Source of the DNA: Sceloporus undulatus
Taxonomy: Eukaryota > Chordata > Lepidosauria > Squamata > Phrynosomatidae
DNA: 64,000 nt
Reading direction: 5' to 3'
NCBI RefSeq assembly: GCF_019175285.1
Contig: NC_056527.1
Span: 114,068,238-114,132,237, forward strand
Part shown: piece by piece, positions 43,776 to 54,629 of the stretch
How positions within the stretch are numbered: position 1 is the stretch's first letter
Layout: each line of letters opens with the position of its first letter
Made by a program: the position numbers and the translations under genes
The notes under the pieces: generated by a model
Database searches by the model: none
Seen by the model: the letters and a program-made list of their open reading frames with translations, nothing else
What the model was told of the DNA's origin: nothing

Positions 43776-43867
43776 TGTTCTTGTCAAGACACACTTCACT
43801 GTGTCATAGGAAAGCACTGGGTTTCTTTTCCTCCAGTGGCACAATGACTCACGGCCGTACAAAATCT
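43776..43867 (+). other. IGHD: IGHD segment D2, unusually long
   Basis: 5' nonamer TGTTCTTGT, 12-bp spacer, heptamer CACTGTG; coding 43804-43839 (36 bp, two of three frames open); 3' heptamer CACAATG, 12-bp spacer, nonamer ACAAAATCT. The longest D here. Confidence 0.78.
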
Positions 43868-43939
43868 GTATTGGGGGGGGGGGGGGGACATTTCAGAAAT
43901 AGAGAAAACTCACAGCCCACATGATGCAAAGAAATCTCG

Positions 43940-44010
43940 CAGCACCTTTGATATTGTTCAAAAGAGGTTGTAGCATTAGGTTTTTTTAGACTCAAGGCTA
44001 CTTCCTCAGA
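43940..44010 (-). mobile_element. Penelope-like 3' end with hammerhead-like core, minus strand
   Basis: The minus strand reads CATCTGAGGAAGTAGCCTTG then AGTCTAAAAAAACC: a CTGANGA core, a stem and a GAAA-like box, followed by AGGTGCTGCGAG further along. Confidence 0.5.
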
Positions 44011-44289
44011 TGTAAAAGTGAACAAATGTCCACATGACATAAATATGGTATTGCCATGTGAAATAAAGGTCCTTTTTTTAACGATTTATCCCATTAATAA
44101 GAAAAGTGCTCCAGGAAACTCCCCCTGTTATGAGTGTGTGATGGGAATGGAGCAGGAGCCGCTATTCCACTTCCGTAGCACCATGGGGATCACACCCATA
44201 GGAGTGCTTGTTTGACATTTAGCACATGGAAGGAGCTCCATGTGATAAACTCCAATGACAAAGCTGATTTTGTACCAAGATTAGCATAC

Positions 44290-44375
44290 AAAGGGATCTT
44301 TGTAGACTACCTGAAAGAAAGAAGTTGGTAACATGAGCTTTTGTAGACTTGAACCTACTTTCTCAGATGCATGTT
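44290..44375 (-). mobile_element. Penelope-like 3' end with hammerhead-like core, minus strand, second copy
   Basis: The minus strand reads GCATCTGAGAAAGTAGGTTC then AAGTCTACAAAAGCTCATG. The stem GTAG(G)/CTAC is kept. Confidence 0.5.
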
Positions 44376-44849
44376 TGCATCAAGATGGTGAGATTCTTTG
44401 TTAGAGAAAGTTAACAAAGTATTATCTGAGAAGAAAATACTTGGAAAACAAGAGATTTCCCTCTGAACAATCAAGGGCACAGTCTTACTCACTGCTACAC
44501 CCAGACCCAGCCTTGAACAATTTTTTACTTTATATGAAGTGGGAAGAATTGCCATATACACACCCCTGAGAAGTCATTCACAGTTCTAGGTTCCAGGATG
44601 CCAATTTGCATGCAGACTTTCTGATCTTCTTCTTCTGTAGATCCAGATTCATGCCTCACATCCATCAAAATTATTTTGTCCTGAGGTACATAGTACTGTC
44701 TAAAGAGAAAACAAGCTTCCCAGCTCAAAGGTCTATCCATTGAATCACCAACTGACCCATCATGCTGAATCCAAATCCAAACAAGACAGTGTTGCTGTCA
44801 ATTCATCATTTTTATAGATTTTTTAAAAAGATAAAAGAAAAAGAAAAAC

Positions 44850-45070
44850 AGACTATTCATTTATTTAATTATTCTTTTGCTTCTTATCTTGCCTTTCTCC
44901 ACCATTTACTCCAAATGGGCCTCAAGGCAGCTTATAGTACGACTGATTTATAAAAAGTACAATGAAAACATACAAGTTTGAAGCAAGATCTCTTCACCAC
45001 TGATCTCCTTATCAAATTGAATTCTCACATGGGTTTTTGTTCCCTAAAATATCACAGTGGAGCCTGGTAA
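44850..45070. repeat. Duplicated block, copy B (partner 43310-43560)
   Basis: Same order of blocks as copy A, at about 1.54 kb distance, upstream of relic b and D3. Confidence 0.75.
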
Positions 45071-45120
45071 GGGGGGGGGGGGGATGGCGATAAACTACAA
45101 TACAAAAATACAGCAGTACA
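45032..45120 (+). other. IGHD relic b with poly-G tract
   Basis: Perfect 5' nonamer GGTTTTTGT (45032-45040), 12-bp spacer, heptamer CACAGTG (45053-45059). The coding area runs into a G13-type tract; the 3' side (GATGGCG, ACAAAAATA) is only vaguely RSS-like. Confidence 0.45.
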
Positions 45121-45343
45121 GCAGGCTGTTTTTGCACCAACCCTTGGAAGTTGAACTATTAAGTCATGTGCAAGTCACAGCTGACAGGCTTCACCGAATG
45201 CTCTCTCCTGGAAGGCTGAAAATGAGAAATGACGAGTTCTAGATTGATGCAATGTTTTTGTAAATGCACAAGTTACAACCTTGCATATCCTGAGTGCTAA
45301 GCCAGACATCTCAGTGTATTTTTGACACGCCAAAAGGAAAGGA

Positions 45344-45410
45344 AGTTCTTGTCAGAAAACAATTCACTGTGTGATGGGGCAGCACAGTGGTACATTTCCA
45401 TACAAGAACC
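45344..45410 (+). other. IGHD: IGHD segment D3
   Basis: 5' nonamer AGTTCTTGT, 12 bp, CACTGTG; coding 45372-45382 (TGATGGGGCAG); 3' CACAGTG, 12 bp, ACAAGAACC. Short 11-bp D. Confidence 0.87.
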
Positions 45411-46935
45411 TCTTGGAGACACATTAAAGAAATGATCAGATTCAGTCTTTGAACTAGAGCCAAAAAACTCAGCATGGAATGAGTGAGTGCTATTCTATCT
45501 CTCCATTCTGAAAATGCTCTTAAAGAGGAGGAAAATCTGCTGTTTTAGTCATTCTCATCCATGAAAGCATGTAGATGACAACAGTTGGGCAGATACATTT
45601 GTCATTTCCCATGCAAGGTGAGAAGGGGAGAGGAGGTCCACTATTATTTGTCCCCATAATCTCATATTCTGGAGTATAATGCCTCTGAGTATGGAGGTTT
45701 CCTTTATCTGTACTTAATCGTAACAAACAACATGCACATTTATTTCACTGTAACTGAAGAGGAATTGGACTAGATAGCCCTTGGGGTCCATTCTGATTCC
45801 ATGTACCTACAATACTATGTGCAATTCAACTTAGTGCAATTCATTGATTGGGTCAATGGAGTGAGACAGACACTAATAATAATTTTGCACATTCAGCATT
45901 CACAATAAATAGTTGATGGGTAACAATGAATGGGTAAATTCCTTTGGAATGCAACAAACATATACTGTTGGTAGTATGGATTCCCCTTTCCTACTCACAA
46001 CTTTCCATAAGTCCCCTAAATTTATGCCAGAATTGTGATGTGAAGGAACCTCTGAAAAAGGGTTCAGAGCAGAAGAAAGAGAGAGGAAATCTGTCCTTGT
46101 AACACTGAATATCACCCAGTGTTTAGAGAACTCAATGTAACAAATGTCTTCTACTCACATCAGTGTTCAGATCATTATAGGGAAGTGAGCAGATTATATT
46201 TTGTGATGCTTCCCTCATAACCATTTTCTAAAAAGTCTACTGGAGACCATGATTTGTCTAGAAATAGAGACAAAAAGGAGATATGGTTTATATATTTCAT
46301 TAATGCTGCCATCTGTCTCATAATTCAGTTGCTTCAGAGTTAGGGCATCCAGTTACTGATGGTCAGTGGGCTACATTCAGTTGGCAGGCCATCAGTTAGC
46401 CAGGAATGCTCTATGCTAATGCTCCATCAGACAGCTGTGTGGGAAATGGGTAGGCCCTCCAACACCCAGCCCTGTGTCTCAGGATTTTGCACAGCCTTAC
46501 GGCATTGTGTGAGATGGAGTTGGACTGGTAGTGCCCACAGTGAAAGAAACCCTCTCAAAAACACAGACACACACACACAATTTTTAAGCTTGTGTTTGCA
46601 GTCTTACATGCCACACATACAAACACTAATATCATTCCATAAAATATATCAGCTTAATGCTAAAACAGGGACATCTGGAAATTTTGCAAATGTTTATGCT
46701 GGCTTGTTCATGAATTCTCTGCTAGAAAGAACTAAGGAAAAAAAGTACAGCATAGTTCTCTCTTTTTCCCCTGAGTCCCTTCATTAATGCTTCACATATT
46801 TCCTGTAAAGAGCTAGACTCATTCATTTATCTAACCAATTTGTCCTGGTTTTCTTAAGGAATTTTTAAAAATGCATACGATAAATATTCCAGATTTTCCA
46901 AGCTATATGCCATGATGTAGTGTACATCATATCAT
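45411..46935. other. Inter-D stretch, nothing firm
   Basis: 45755-45805 looks like a CR1 end fragment (GGACTAGATAGCCCTTGGGG). No D, J or exon was recognised. Confidence 0.35.
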
Positions 46936-46939
46936 GCAT

Positions 46940-47240
46940 GTTATGGTATAGTAGTCTGAGTGTTGGACTAAGACTCTTGGAAATCAGGGCTCAAATCCCC
47001 ATTCAGGCATAGAAACGTACAAGGTGAACAACTGTATTATTTTAATTCGATTTTATTAAAAACGTTTTATTTTAATTCGTTTCAAATCCTAAGTGGGAAC
47101 AAGCTCTTAGGGTAAGTCACAATCTGTCAGCCTAAGAGAAATACAATGGCAAACCTCCTCTGAATAAATCTTGCCAAGAAAACCATATGAAAAGGTCACC
47201 ATACATTGGGGTCAACTTGAAGGACATAACAACAATAATA
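46940..47240 (+). mobile_element. tRNA-derived SINE with internal insertion
   Basis: TTATGGTATAGTAGTCTGAG and GGGCTCAAATCCCCATTC at the left; GGCAAACCTCCTCTGAATAA and GGACATAACAACAATAATA at the right; about 80 bp of AT-rich sequence is inserted in the middle. Confidence 0.7.
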
Positions 47241-47678
47241 TATGATGTAGATTATTATAGCTGTGCTCCAGAATGATGAATGTACCATCAAAAGCCTATT
47301 CAGACAACTCAAAATGAACCAGATGTGACCACTACTACATCCTCTCATGAACAGGCACAGGCTCAATCTTTTTCTTTTCTTACCAGCAACTATCTGAGCA
47401 GCCTCAATTTCCACCCCTTAAAGTTTGGGAAACAACTTCTGTCTTCATAAAGAAGCTACCAAAATTTCAATGTGAGATGGACAAAAAAAATATCATTTAA
47501 TTAAAACAAAATTCAGATGTGGGAAGAAATGAAACCTGTAAATATTTCCACATGATAAATGAGGCCACTAATGGAGAATGACAGCAACATGACTAAATTA
47601 GAAAGCAGGACAAAGACAATTCAAAGGAAGACTTGGGAGATTACCACACACTCTGTATCATGTCGTTCTCCCAATGGG

Positions 47679-47880
47679 TTTAAGTGTCAAAGATAGGTCT
47701 TATCGCATTCACCCATAAATAGGCATATGCAGCCTGTCTGCAACCCAGGCTTATCCCATGGCTTTTTAAAAATGGCAAAATCCCATATACAAAAATCTGC
47801 TGGGGAAGCCCAAGTTGCAGACAGGCTGCATATGTCTGGCCACAGGTGAATGTGGTAAGAACCATCTTTGACACTTAAAT
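47679..47880. mobile_element. Foldback MITE, about 200 bp
   Basis: TTTAAGTGTCAAAGATAGGT mirrored by ACCATCTTTGACACTTAAA; inner arms GCATATGCAGCCTGTCTGCA / TGCAGACAGGCTGCATATG. Confidence 0.85.
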
Positions 47881-48133
47881 GTGCATGTATCCTGTCAAGA
47901 GAAAGATGGGATACAGCATGTGCAATAATCTCATTGGATTCTGCTGAACAAAAGGATGTTCCTTTTTTTTTTTACAAAGTTCATACTGAAACAAACAGTT
48001 CCATGAAAACTTTTTTTCCCTATAATGTAATTAACAAACTGCAAAATTCTGTACTTGTGGTACCCAGAGAAAAGTCTGAGAGGATGCTCTGCTTGCATAT
48101 TAATTTCATGTGAGCATTATTCTTAGGTTCCTT

Positions 48134-48201
48134 GGAATTTGTCAAGCCATGTATCATTGTGTACGGCCCCTTTCACAGTGATTGGTGCTGTATCAAAAAC
48201 C
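48134..48201 (+). other. IGHD: IGHD segment D4
   Basis: 5' nonamer GGAATTTGT, 12 bp, CATTGTG; coding 48162-48173 (TACGGCCCCTTT; frame YGPF); 3' CACAGTG, 12 bp, TCAAAAACC. The spacer CAAGCCATGTAT places it with D12, D13 and D15. Confidence 0.9.
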
Positions 48202-50405
48202 TGTTCAGGCTTTGCGTGTACAACTGCATCAAATTGGTGTTGTTGCTTTGTTTTATTCTTTTTAAACTCTTAAACCTGACTCTTTATTGGACCACATTTA
48301 GGTATAATGTCACCTTCTAATTTGTCAAAAATGTACATGTGTTTAACAATACATCAAGCAAAGTTATATTCAGTCTGCACTACCTATCTTCATACTAACC
48401 TAGAATACAGCTGACATCTGAAAAGACATACAGGATTACACTGGTATGATACTTTTAAAATATTTTATTAATACTCTATATTTTCACTGCTTTTGCACTA
48501 GCCCCTCAATCAAACCCAGAATTAGGAAAAGTTACTACTTTGGACTACAGTTCCCAGAAGCATCTAGTCAGTTTGACCGCTTACCTCACCTGCTGTAAGA
48601 TGTTCCACAAGTACAAGCCGTTGGCCTCATTTTTCACAGAGCAAAAGAGCATTTTAAAAAAGATGTTCTGTGTTGCCATTTTGGAAAAGTCGACTGCAAA
48701 AATAGCATTGGCACAAAATTAATCTCTCTTGCTTTCTCAACATGCACACTTGTACTTTTGTGTATCCATTGAAAAATTTGGTTACAATATCCATCCACAA
48801 ATATCGATACATAAGAAAATATATATAATTTGACACATAACTTGACAGCTTCTCTTTTACTACTCTCTCCCAATCCTACCGTTTTTCAGATGAGTCCTTT
48901 TTTTTCATCATGCCATCTCTCTGCCTCATTCACTGGATTTTATGGTGGCTTCAGATGGCATCATTCTTCACTTGTCACCCCTTTTTCTTTTCTGACACTT
49001 TTGCCATCTTTTTCTTCACCACACAAAATCCATTAACAGCAACAAAAAAGGTAGCAGAGTGCTTTCTAACTGCTAGCCTAAGAAGCTAGCATTTAGAAAC
49101 TCAATCTGGGCCACATTCCCACTGACAAATCGCTTTGCAATCCAAATCGATGGATTAATTCAGCAGCAGAGCATGGTTCACACTACATTTGTTCCAATCT
49201 CATTTTCTTGCTGCAAAATAAAATAAAATAACCCACTTCTGGTTCACATTGATGAATAAAACGATTCAAGATGGACCTGCTCCAGTCAGCCAAAGGGCAG
49301 TTCAAACTGATTTGCAATCCTGTTTAAAAGGTAGTGGAAATGAAGTCTTCGAAACACCCTCCACCTCACTATCTTGAGCTTCTCATTCTTAGAGATGGCA
49401 TCTGTGCCAATCGTTGCTTCTTATCTCCACATATGGGAACCAGTTTATCGTCAAGAAACCATAAAACAGACATTTTGCTCACACAGCACCCAAAATTAAC
49501 CTTGGACGGGAACCCCATTCCGTTTCTGTTTCCTCCCACGGTTTGAGTAGGATGTGGGCAACGTTTTGGAGGTTTCCTGGGGTGATGGATGGTATAAGGT
49601 GAAGGAAATACAGAATGGCATGTTTGCAAGATGCAGCACTGGAGTTTGTAGAGTAGACCTGGGGTCAATTCATTAAACTATTTTTTAGGTGGAAAGTCAC
49701 CTCATTGTGACTTTTCCCTCCATTGTTGAATAAGGAAGAAGTTAGAATCAGGGAACTAGACCTGTTTAGAGAAGTATATGGGATAGGAACACTGAAATTC
49801 TCTCTTTTTTCCCCCATGCTAGTTGAGCTAGTGGTAACTGTGACATGCCCCCCTCCCATGTTCCAATGACCATTGGTCTGGCCTCTAAGAGAAAGAAGAG
49901 CAGCCAGGGACAGCTCCATCATATCTTTGCCCAGACGCCAATGAGAGACCCTCTTTCCATGTTCCAACTGCCATGGCTCTGGCCTCTGAGGAGCAGAAGA
50001 ACATCCAGCATCTGCTGGACTTAATCCTCTTTCTCATGTCTCACATATTATTTAGACTGTAAGCCTGAGGGCAGGGAACCATCAAATTATTGATTCGTAA
50101 GCTGCCCGGGTATTTATATACTCCCTGTATACATTCTAAAGATTATACGTAATTTTAATACAATGTATGCAAAATTAGATGTTTTGCATAAAGTATTCTT
50201 CTTCAACTGTTCATGAGGAGAGCAGAAGCCATTTGAGATAGTCAAAATAAAGGAAGATCTATGCCAAGGATGAAAGAAGCAATGAGGCCCTGATTCATTT
50301 CTGTGGTAGGGTCTATGGCTGGTGGTTGCTGGACCCCAGTACGCTCCTCCCACTACCACCTCTAGAAGTCCAAAAGGATGCTTCTTTGTCTCAAGAGCAG
50401 GCAAA
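48202..50405. other. Inter-D stretch
   Basis: No D found. 49515-49960 contains a decayed copy of the inter-D block seen at 53900-54130 and 59510-59720 (TTTCTGTTTCCTCCCAC). 50050-50110 is a SINE fragment. Confidence 0.4.
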
Positions 50406-50478
50406 GGTTTTATTACTAACATGAAACATTGTGGTGGATACTATAGCAGCCACAGTGTTACATCTCAGTATAAAAACC
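50406..50478 (+). other. IGHD: IGHD segment D5
   Basis: 5' nonamer GGTTTTATT, 12 bp, CATTGTG; coding 50434-50450 (GTGGATACTATAGCAGC; frame GYYSS); 3' CACAGTG, 12 bp, ATAAAAACC. Confidence 0.92.
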
Positions 50479-50654
50479 CCTTACAGATGTTCTTTCTCGG
50501 CACCATCTGATCATGCTGCAACCTGGCAGAAGATCTTCACCTTTATCATCATCTACCTCTGAATCCTTCAAATCCAGCTTAAGAGGTAACACAATATCCT
50601 TCCCAAAAGAGTAACACAGAGGAAACGTTAAGCTATCTCCCCATATTCCCCATG

Positions 50655-50812
50655 TCCTCTAGAATGGAGCTTCTCAAACTTTGGTCCTTCAAATATTTTG
50701 GATTTCGGCTCCCAGAAGGCCCAGCCAATATGATCGAGGATCAGGAATTCTGAGAGGTGAAGACCCAGACATGTGGAGGACCAACATTTGCAAAACACTG
50801 CTCTGGCTGACA
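50655..50812. mobile_element. hAT-like MITE
   Basis: GAGCTTCTCAAACTTTGGTC mirrored by GACCAACATTTGCAAAACAC; inner arms ATTTCGGCTCCCAGAA / TTCTGAGAGGTGAA. Relative at 28127. Confidence 0.6.
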
Positions 50813-51218
50813 TGGAATCATGTTGTGCAATGTCATAAGATGGAGAAAGGAGGAAAGTTAAAGTGCTGTTACAGCAGAGTTAAGAGGAATCTCTGGTTAT
50901 GCAACATTGGCAGGATGCTTGCTAATACCGAAACATTATTTTTGTCAAAAGCAAAAACATCAAGCCCTTTCCTTTGACAAAATGCCAGCACTCTCTGGGA
51001 CATAATCTTGCCCTTCTGAACACTTGGGCTCAGGCTTGGACCAGCCTTGAATCAAGGTGGGAAGCACGGGGGGGTCGAGGGGGGGTTCCTTGTGGTAGTC
51101 ACCCTTTACAGCTTAATATAAGCCACTGTATGTTCCATCACAGCAGTATATATCTGGAAGACTGGGTTGTCCATCTCTTATTTACAGAAATCCATCTCCT
51201 AATGGAGATGTGAAAGGA

Positions 51219-51290
51219 CATTTTTGTCGAGGCTATTCTCATTGTGTGAGAACTGGCTGGGGCACAGTGATACAGTCCCATTCAAATACA
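51219..51290 (+). other. IGHD: IGHD segment D6
   Basis: 5' nonamer CATTTTTGT, 12 bp, CATTGTG; coding 51247-51262 (TGAGAACTGGCTGGGG; frame ENWLG); 3' CACAGTG, 12 bp, TCAAATACA. Confidence 0.87.
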
Positions 51291-51738
51291 TTTTGGTGAC
51301 AAAGGGAGGGAAATGCATACTTATTTTGTTAATTGTATTTCAGCTAGAAGCAAGAAACCACAACCTAAAAGCAATTGCATTGTTCTTGCTGTTTTCTGGG
51401 AGGTCACAAGCAGTGGTAGGTCACTCAAGATATTCTGCTGTCAGAAAAAATGACCAAAGGGTCTCAGCTCCTCAACATTCAACATTCACATCCTGTTCCA
51501 AAAAAAGGGGGGGGGGGGGGAGATGGTGTGATCCTCAGAGTGCCTGTGTGTATAATAAAAGCAATCCATTGTAACTACTTCTAATAATTATTTCAGCAAG
51601 AAAAGGGGACTGTGGTACACATAGAGGTTATGGCTAACTACTTTGTTCCTTTGGATTCAGGAATGGAAAGCTGTTAGCTACATCTGAGCTTGGAAGATAA
51701 CCAGGGAAGTACTGATGTGATTCATTCCTGTCATTACT

Positions 51739-51809
51739 GAAATTTGTGTACTGGAATGTATCATTGTGCCATTATAACTACCACAGTAAACAATGCCATG
51801 TCAAAAACT
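51739..51809 (+). other. IGHD: IGHD segment D7
   Basis: Heptamer CATTGTG; 5' nonamer either AATTTGTGT at 12 bp or GAAATTTGT at 14 bp; coding 51769-51781 (CCATTATAACTAC; frame HYNY); 3' heptamer CACAGTA, 12 bp, TCAAAAACT. Sister of D8. Confidence 0.8.
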
Positions 51810-51994
51810 CTACCTACCCACCAAACATCCTGTACATCGATATCCATAAGGAACTAAGCAGACCAATTAAATCTAATGCAACAGATCTCAAAAAAAAGTG
51901 GAGTTTTAATTCTGGGATAATGACTACTATTTTTCTTATCCTGCCTTTCTCCCAGATTGGGTTGCTTTGCAAATTTTAAACAATTACAATATAT

Positions 51995-52078
51995 TCTCTG
52001 AAGATGCCAGCCACAGATGCTGGCGAAACATCAGGAAGAAACTCTTCTAGAACATGGCCACATAGCCCAAAAAACCCA
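51995..52078 (+). mobile_element. Penelope-like 3' end with hammerhead-like motif
   Basis: TCTGAAGATGCCAGCCACAG and ATGCTGGCGAAACATCAGG: a CTGANGA-type core, a fully paired GCCAGC/GCTGGC stem and GAAAC, the order of a hammerhead core. AGAACATGGCCACATAGCCC follows, a known retroelement end in squamates. Confidence 0.6.
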
Positions 52079-52415
52079 CAAAAATGATTATAATATAGTT
52101 AAAAATCTGCAAAAAGTCTACATTGTATAGAATTAAACAATTAATAATACTGGAGCAATATAAAAGCATACTTATAGATTTAGGAAGGACTACATTTAGG
52201 ATTAAGAGTTAATTTAAAGTTTAGGATTTAAGAGAGATGGCATCTAAAATTCCCTGAAAGCTGAATTTTCTGCAAAAAAATTAGACAGAGGAGTACTTCC
52301 AAATATATCTAATGGAGGCCTCAAAACATTTTTTTATAAATCAGTATTACAGCCTAATGGAAGTTTTTGAGCCAGAAGTAGTAACTCCACTGGGTACTTC
52401 ATTCCCAGCATTATT

Positions 52416-52491
52416 GAAATTTGTGTATGGTTGTGTATCATTGTGCTACAATATGGAGGTTACCACAGTAAGAAACACCATGCCAAAAACT
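52416..52491 (+). other. IGHD: IGHD segment D8
   Basis: Heptamer CATTGTG with the same 12/14-bp nonamer ambiguity as D7; coding 52446-52463 (CTACAATATGGAGGTTAC; frame LQYGGY); 3' CACAGTA, 12 bp, CCAAAAACT. Confidence 0.82.
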
Positions 52492-52499
52492 ATCTAAGC

Positions 52500-52617
52500 C
52501 ACCCATGTGGACTATTCTGGATTTGGGGATAATTTGGATTTTGGAATTCTGTATAAGGAGACTCAACCTGTACTGGAATTGTTTTGATCAAATTTGGAAA
52601 AGCGGTATATAAATAAA

Positions 52618-52661
<44 letters not shown>

Positions 52662-52665
52662 GTAT
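52500..52665. repeat. Tigger-like fragment and L2-like (TTA)n tail
   Basis: GGATTTTGGAATTCTGTATA and GACTCAACCTGTA, then AGCGGTATATAAATAAACAT with about 45 bp TTA repeat. Confidence 0.6.
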
Positions 52666-53123
52666 GTATGTGTGAACTGAGCATCCTAATATTTTGGTCC
52701 CTTACAAGCAATTTCACATCATTCCTGCAGCTTCCCCAAATTTGCAGATGGCTTCAGTGGTAACATGGAAGGGTTGAAAGGAGAGGAAAAAACCACAAAG
52801 CCCACTGACCACAGCAAAATGCCAAAATCAAGGCTTAATTTTACATTCCCAAATATACACTGAAGGAAGGACCCCAAAAAAGTAAAAGCTTAATTAAAAT
52901 GTCACAGAAAATCCAAGAAGTTAAGTACACAACACTAAAAACTTAGACTTGCAATCCTACATTGATTTTGTGAAATATAAATCTTCCCCTGTGGAATTGT
53001 GCATTATTTTTCCATGAAATCCTTGTATGTATGACAACATTCATTTAATTTTGCAGTTACTCTTTGACTCTTCTATTCCTGCATTCTTTGCCCAGAAAAA
53101 TCACTGGTCTAAGCAAGCTCTGT

Positions 53124-53204
53124 GGTTTTTGTAGGAGCATACATTACTGTGGGACAACTGTGCTCTGTGTATATCAGACAGTGGCATTTCATCGACCACC
53201 AGAG
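53124..53204 (+). other. IGHD: IGHD segment D9, damaged 3' RSS
   Basis: Perfect 5' nonamer GGTTTTTGT, 12 bp, heptamer TACTGTG; coding 53152-53176 (25 bp; one frame reads DNCALCIS with two cysteines). The 3' heptamer GACAGTG loses the first C of CAC and the nonamer CCACCAGAG is poor, so D-to-J joining may be impaired. Confidence 0.65.
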
Positions 53205-53434
53205 CTACTAATCACATAATCAAACAACTGCTAGTACTGGAAAGCAAGCTGTGTGCTTTCTTTTCTGGAACATTTTGAGGGCAAATCCAAAGCTTACCAA
53301 TGTTCTACCATCTCCAGGGAGGAAAAAAATCTACTTAGAATCCTTAAAGCATCATGCTCTTCAAATGCCTGCTCTTCACAGACTTAAGTACCCCAAAGAC
53401 TAGGCTCCATCTAGTTCTGTAGCGGAGGCTCAGG

Positions 53435-53504
53435 ACTTTTTGTACAACGATGCTTCACTGTGATAACTGGGGGCTCCACAGTGAGTAACATCCTTCCAAA
53501 ATCT
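53435..53504 (+). other. IGHD: IGHD segment D10
   Basis: 5' nonamer ACTTTTTGT, 12 bp, CACTGTG; coding 53463-53476 (ATAACTGGGGGCTC; frame ITGG); 3' CACAGTG, 12 bp, CCAAAATCT. Confidence 0.9.
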
Positions 53505-53899
53505 TCCACGATCAAAAAGGACACCAATGAAGCAAGAAATGATAAATTACAACAGGATCAGCCCAGCTAACATTGGTCATGAAATGAAAGAAAAGCAGGC
53601 AAATATTTCTTCCTTTTTTACCTCTTCTCCTTAAATATGACTTCCATTATGTTCCTCGTACCTCTATCTGATGATTCACAGCTAGAATTGCCAGGCTGCA
53701 TGCAGGACAGAACTCCTGTTATTTTAATGTTTAGCAGATCCTCAACCAGGAAGTCTTACATTTCAGTACAAAAGAGTCAACCACAAAAGAGACATAATGA
53801 GTTCCAGCACATGTGTGTAATCAACATGTTCTCTTCTTCTCAACAGGTTCACCACACGTAAACATTAATCTACACCTCAGATTCCACAACGCTCTGTTT

Positions 53900-54130
53900 A
53901 ACTCTCTAATCTCAGACCAGAAAGCCTGCTCTGGTTGTGTTTCCTTTCACAGTTGAAGCAGGAAGATGGCAAAGACCCTGAGGTTTCAGAAGAGAAGGTG
54001 ATGAAGGGATTATAGAATAATGCAAGTCTTTGGATGAAAGGGGAAGAGGTAATTTCCACTCTGGTTTCTCCAAAAGGAACTAAATTTATACCAAAAAGCA
54101 CAGAATGAATGGGGAGGGGGAGTTTGCTCA
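53900..54130. repeat. Inter-D duplicated block (partner 59510-59720)
   Basis: TGTGTTTCCTTTCACAGTTG / CTGTTTCCTCCCACAACTGA, then GAAGCAGG, a CCCTGA block, TTTGGATGAA/TTTGGATGGA and GGTTTCTC in the same order. Confidence 0.6.
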
Positions 54131-54406
54131 CATAACCACTTTTGAAGTGGAAAAGTTGGCATAAGATAAGTTTTCTTTCAGAGTTCAGTGTTCAGATGAA
54201 AAGAGCATCGGAATCAAGGAACATATGGTTCCAGCATATGAGACCAATGATAATTCTGGACTGCAATATCTCCTCTGTTCTGCTGCCATGGTTGTTAATT
54301 GCTTATATGACAAACTGTGCATATATTACCAGATGAAAAGGATTATAATTCTAAACCAAGAACAATCAAGACACTTTGCATGGTGTATTCTTCTTCTGCT
54401 ATTTAT

Positions 54407-54629
54407 GGCTGCATCTGCACTGCAAAAACAATGCAATCTGACACCGCTTCAACTGACATAGCTCAATGCTATGGAATTTTGGGAATTGTAGTTATGTGAA
54501 ATATTTAGCCTTCTCTGTCAGAGAGGTCTGGTGCTACAACAAACTACAAATCCCAGCATTCCACAGCATTGAGCCATGGCAGTTAAAGCAGTGTCAAGAT
54601 GCATTATTTCTGCAGTGCAGAGGCAGCGT
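54407..54629. mobile_element. Palindromic MITE, full length
   Basis: GGCTGCATCTGCACTGCAAA mirrored by TTATTTCTGCAGTGCAGAGG. Confidence 0.85.

Noticed and set aside
44140-44200. GCACCATGGGGATCACACCCATAGG as a possible D after D2
   Set aside because: Heptamer-like CACCATG only on one side and no nonamers at 12 bp.
49800-49860. GTGGTAACTGTGACATG as a possible D with heptamer-like AACTGTG
   Set aside because: No nonamer at 12 bp on either side.
51219-51330. CTGGGGCACAGTG near 51250 as a J segment (WG-like)
   Set aside because: It has 12-bp spacers on both sides and no splice donor or WGxGT frame; it fits a D (D6).
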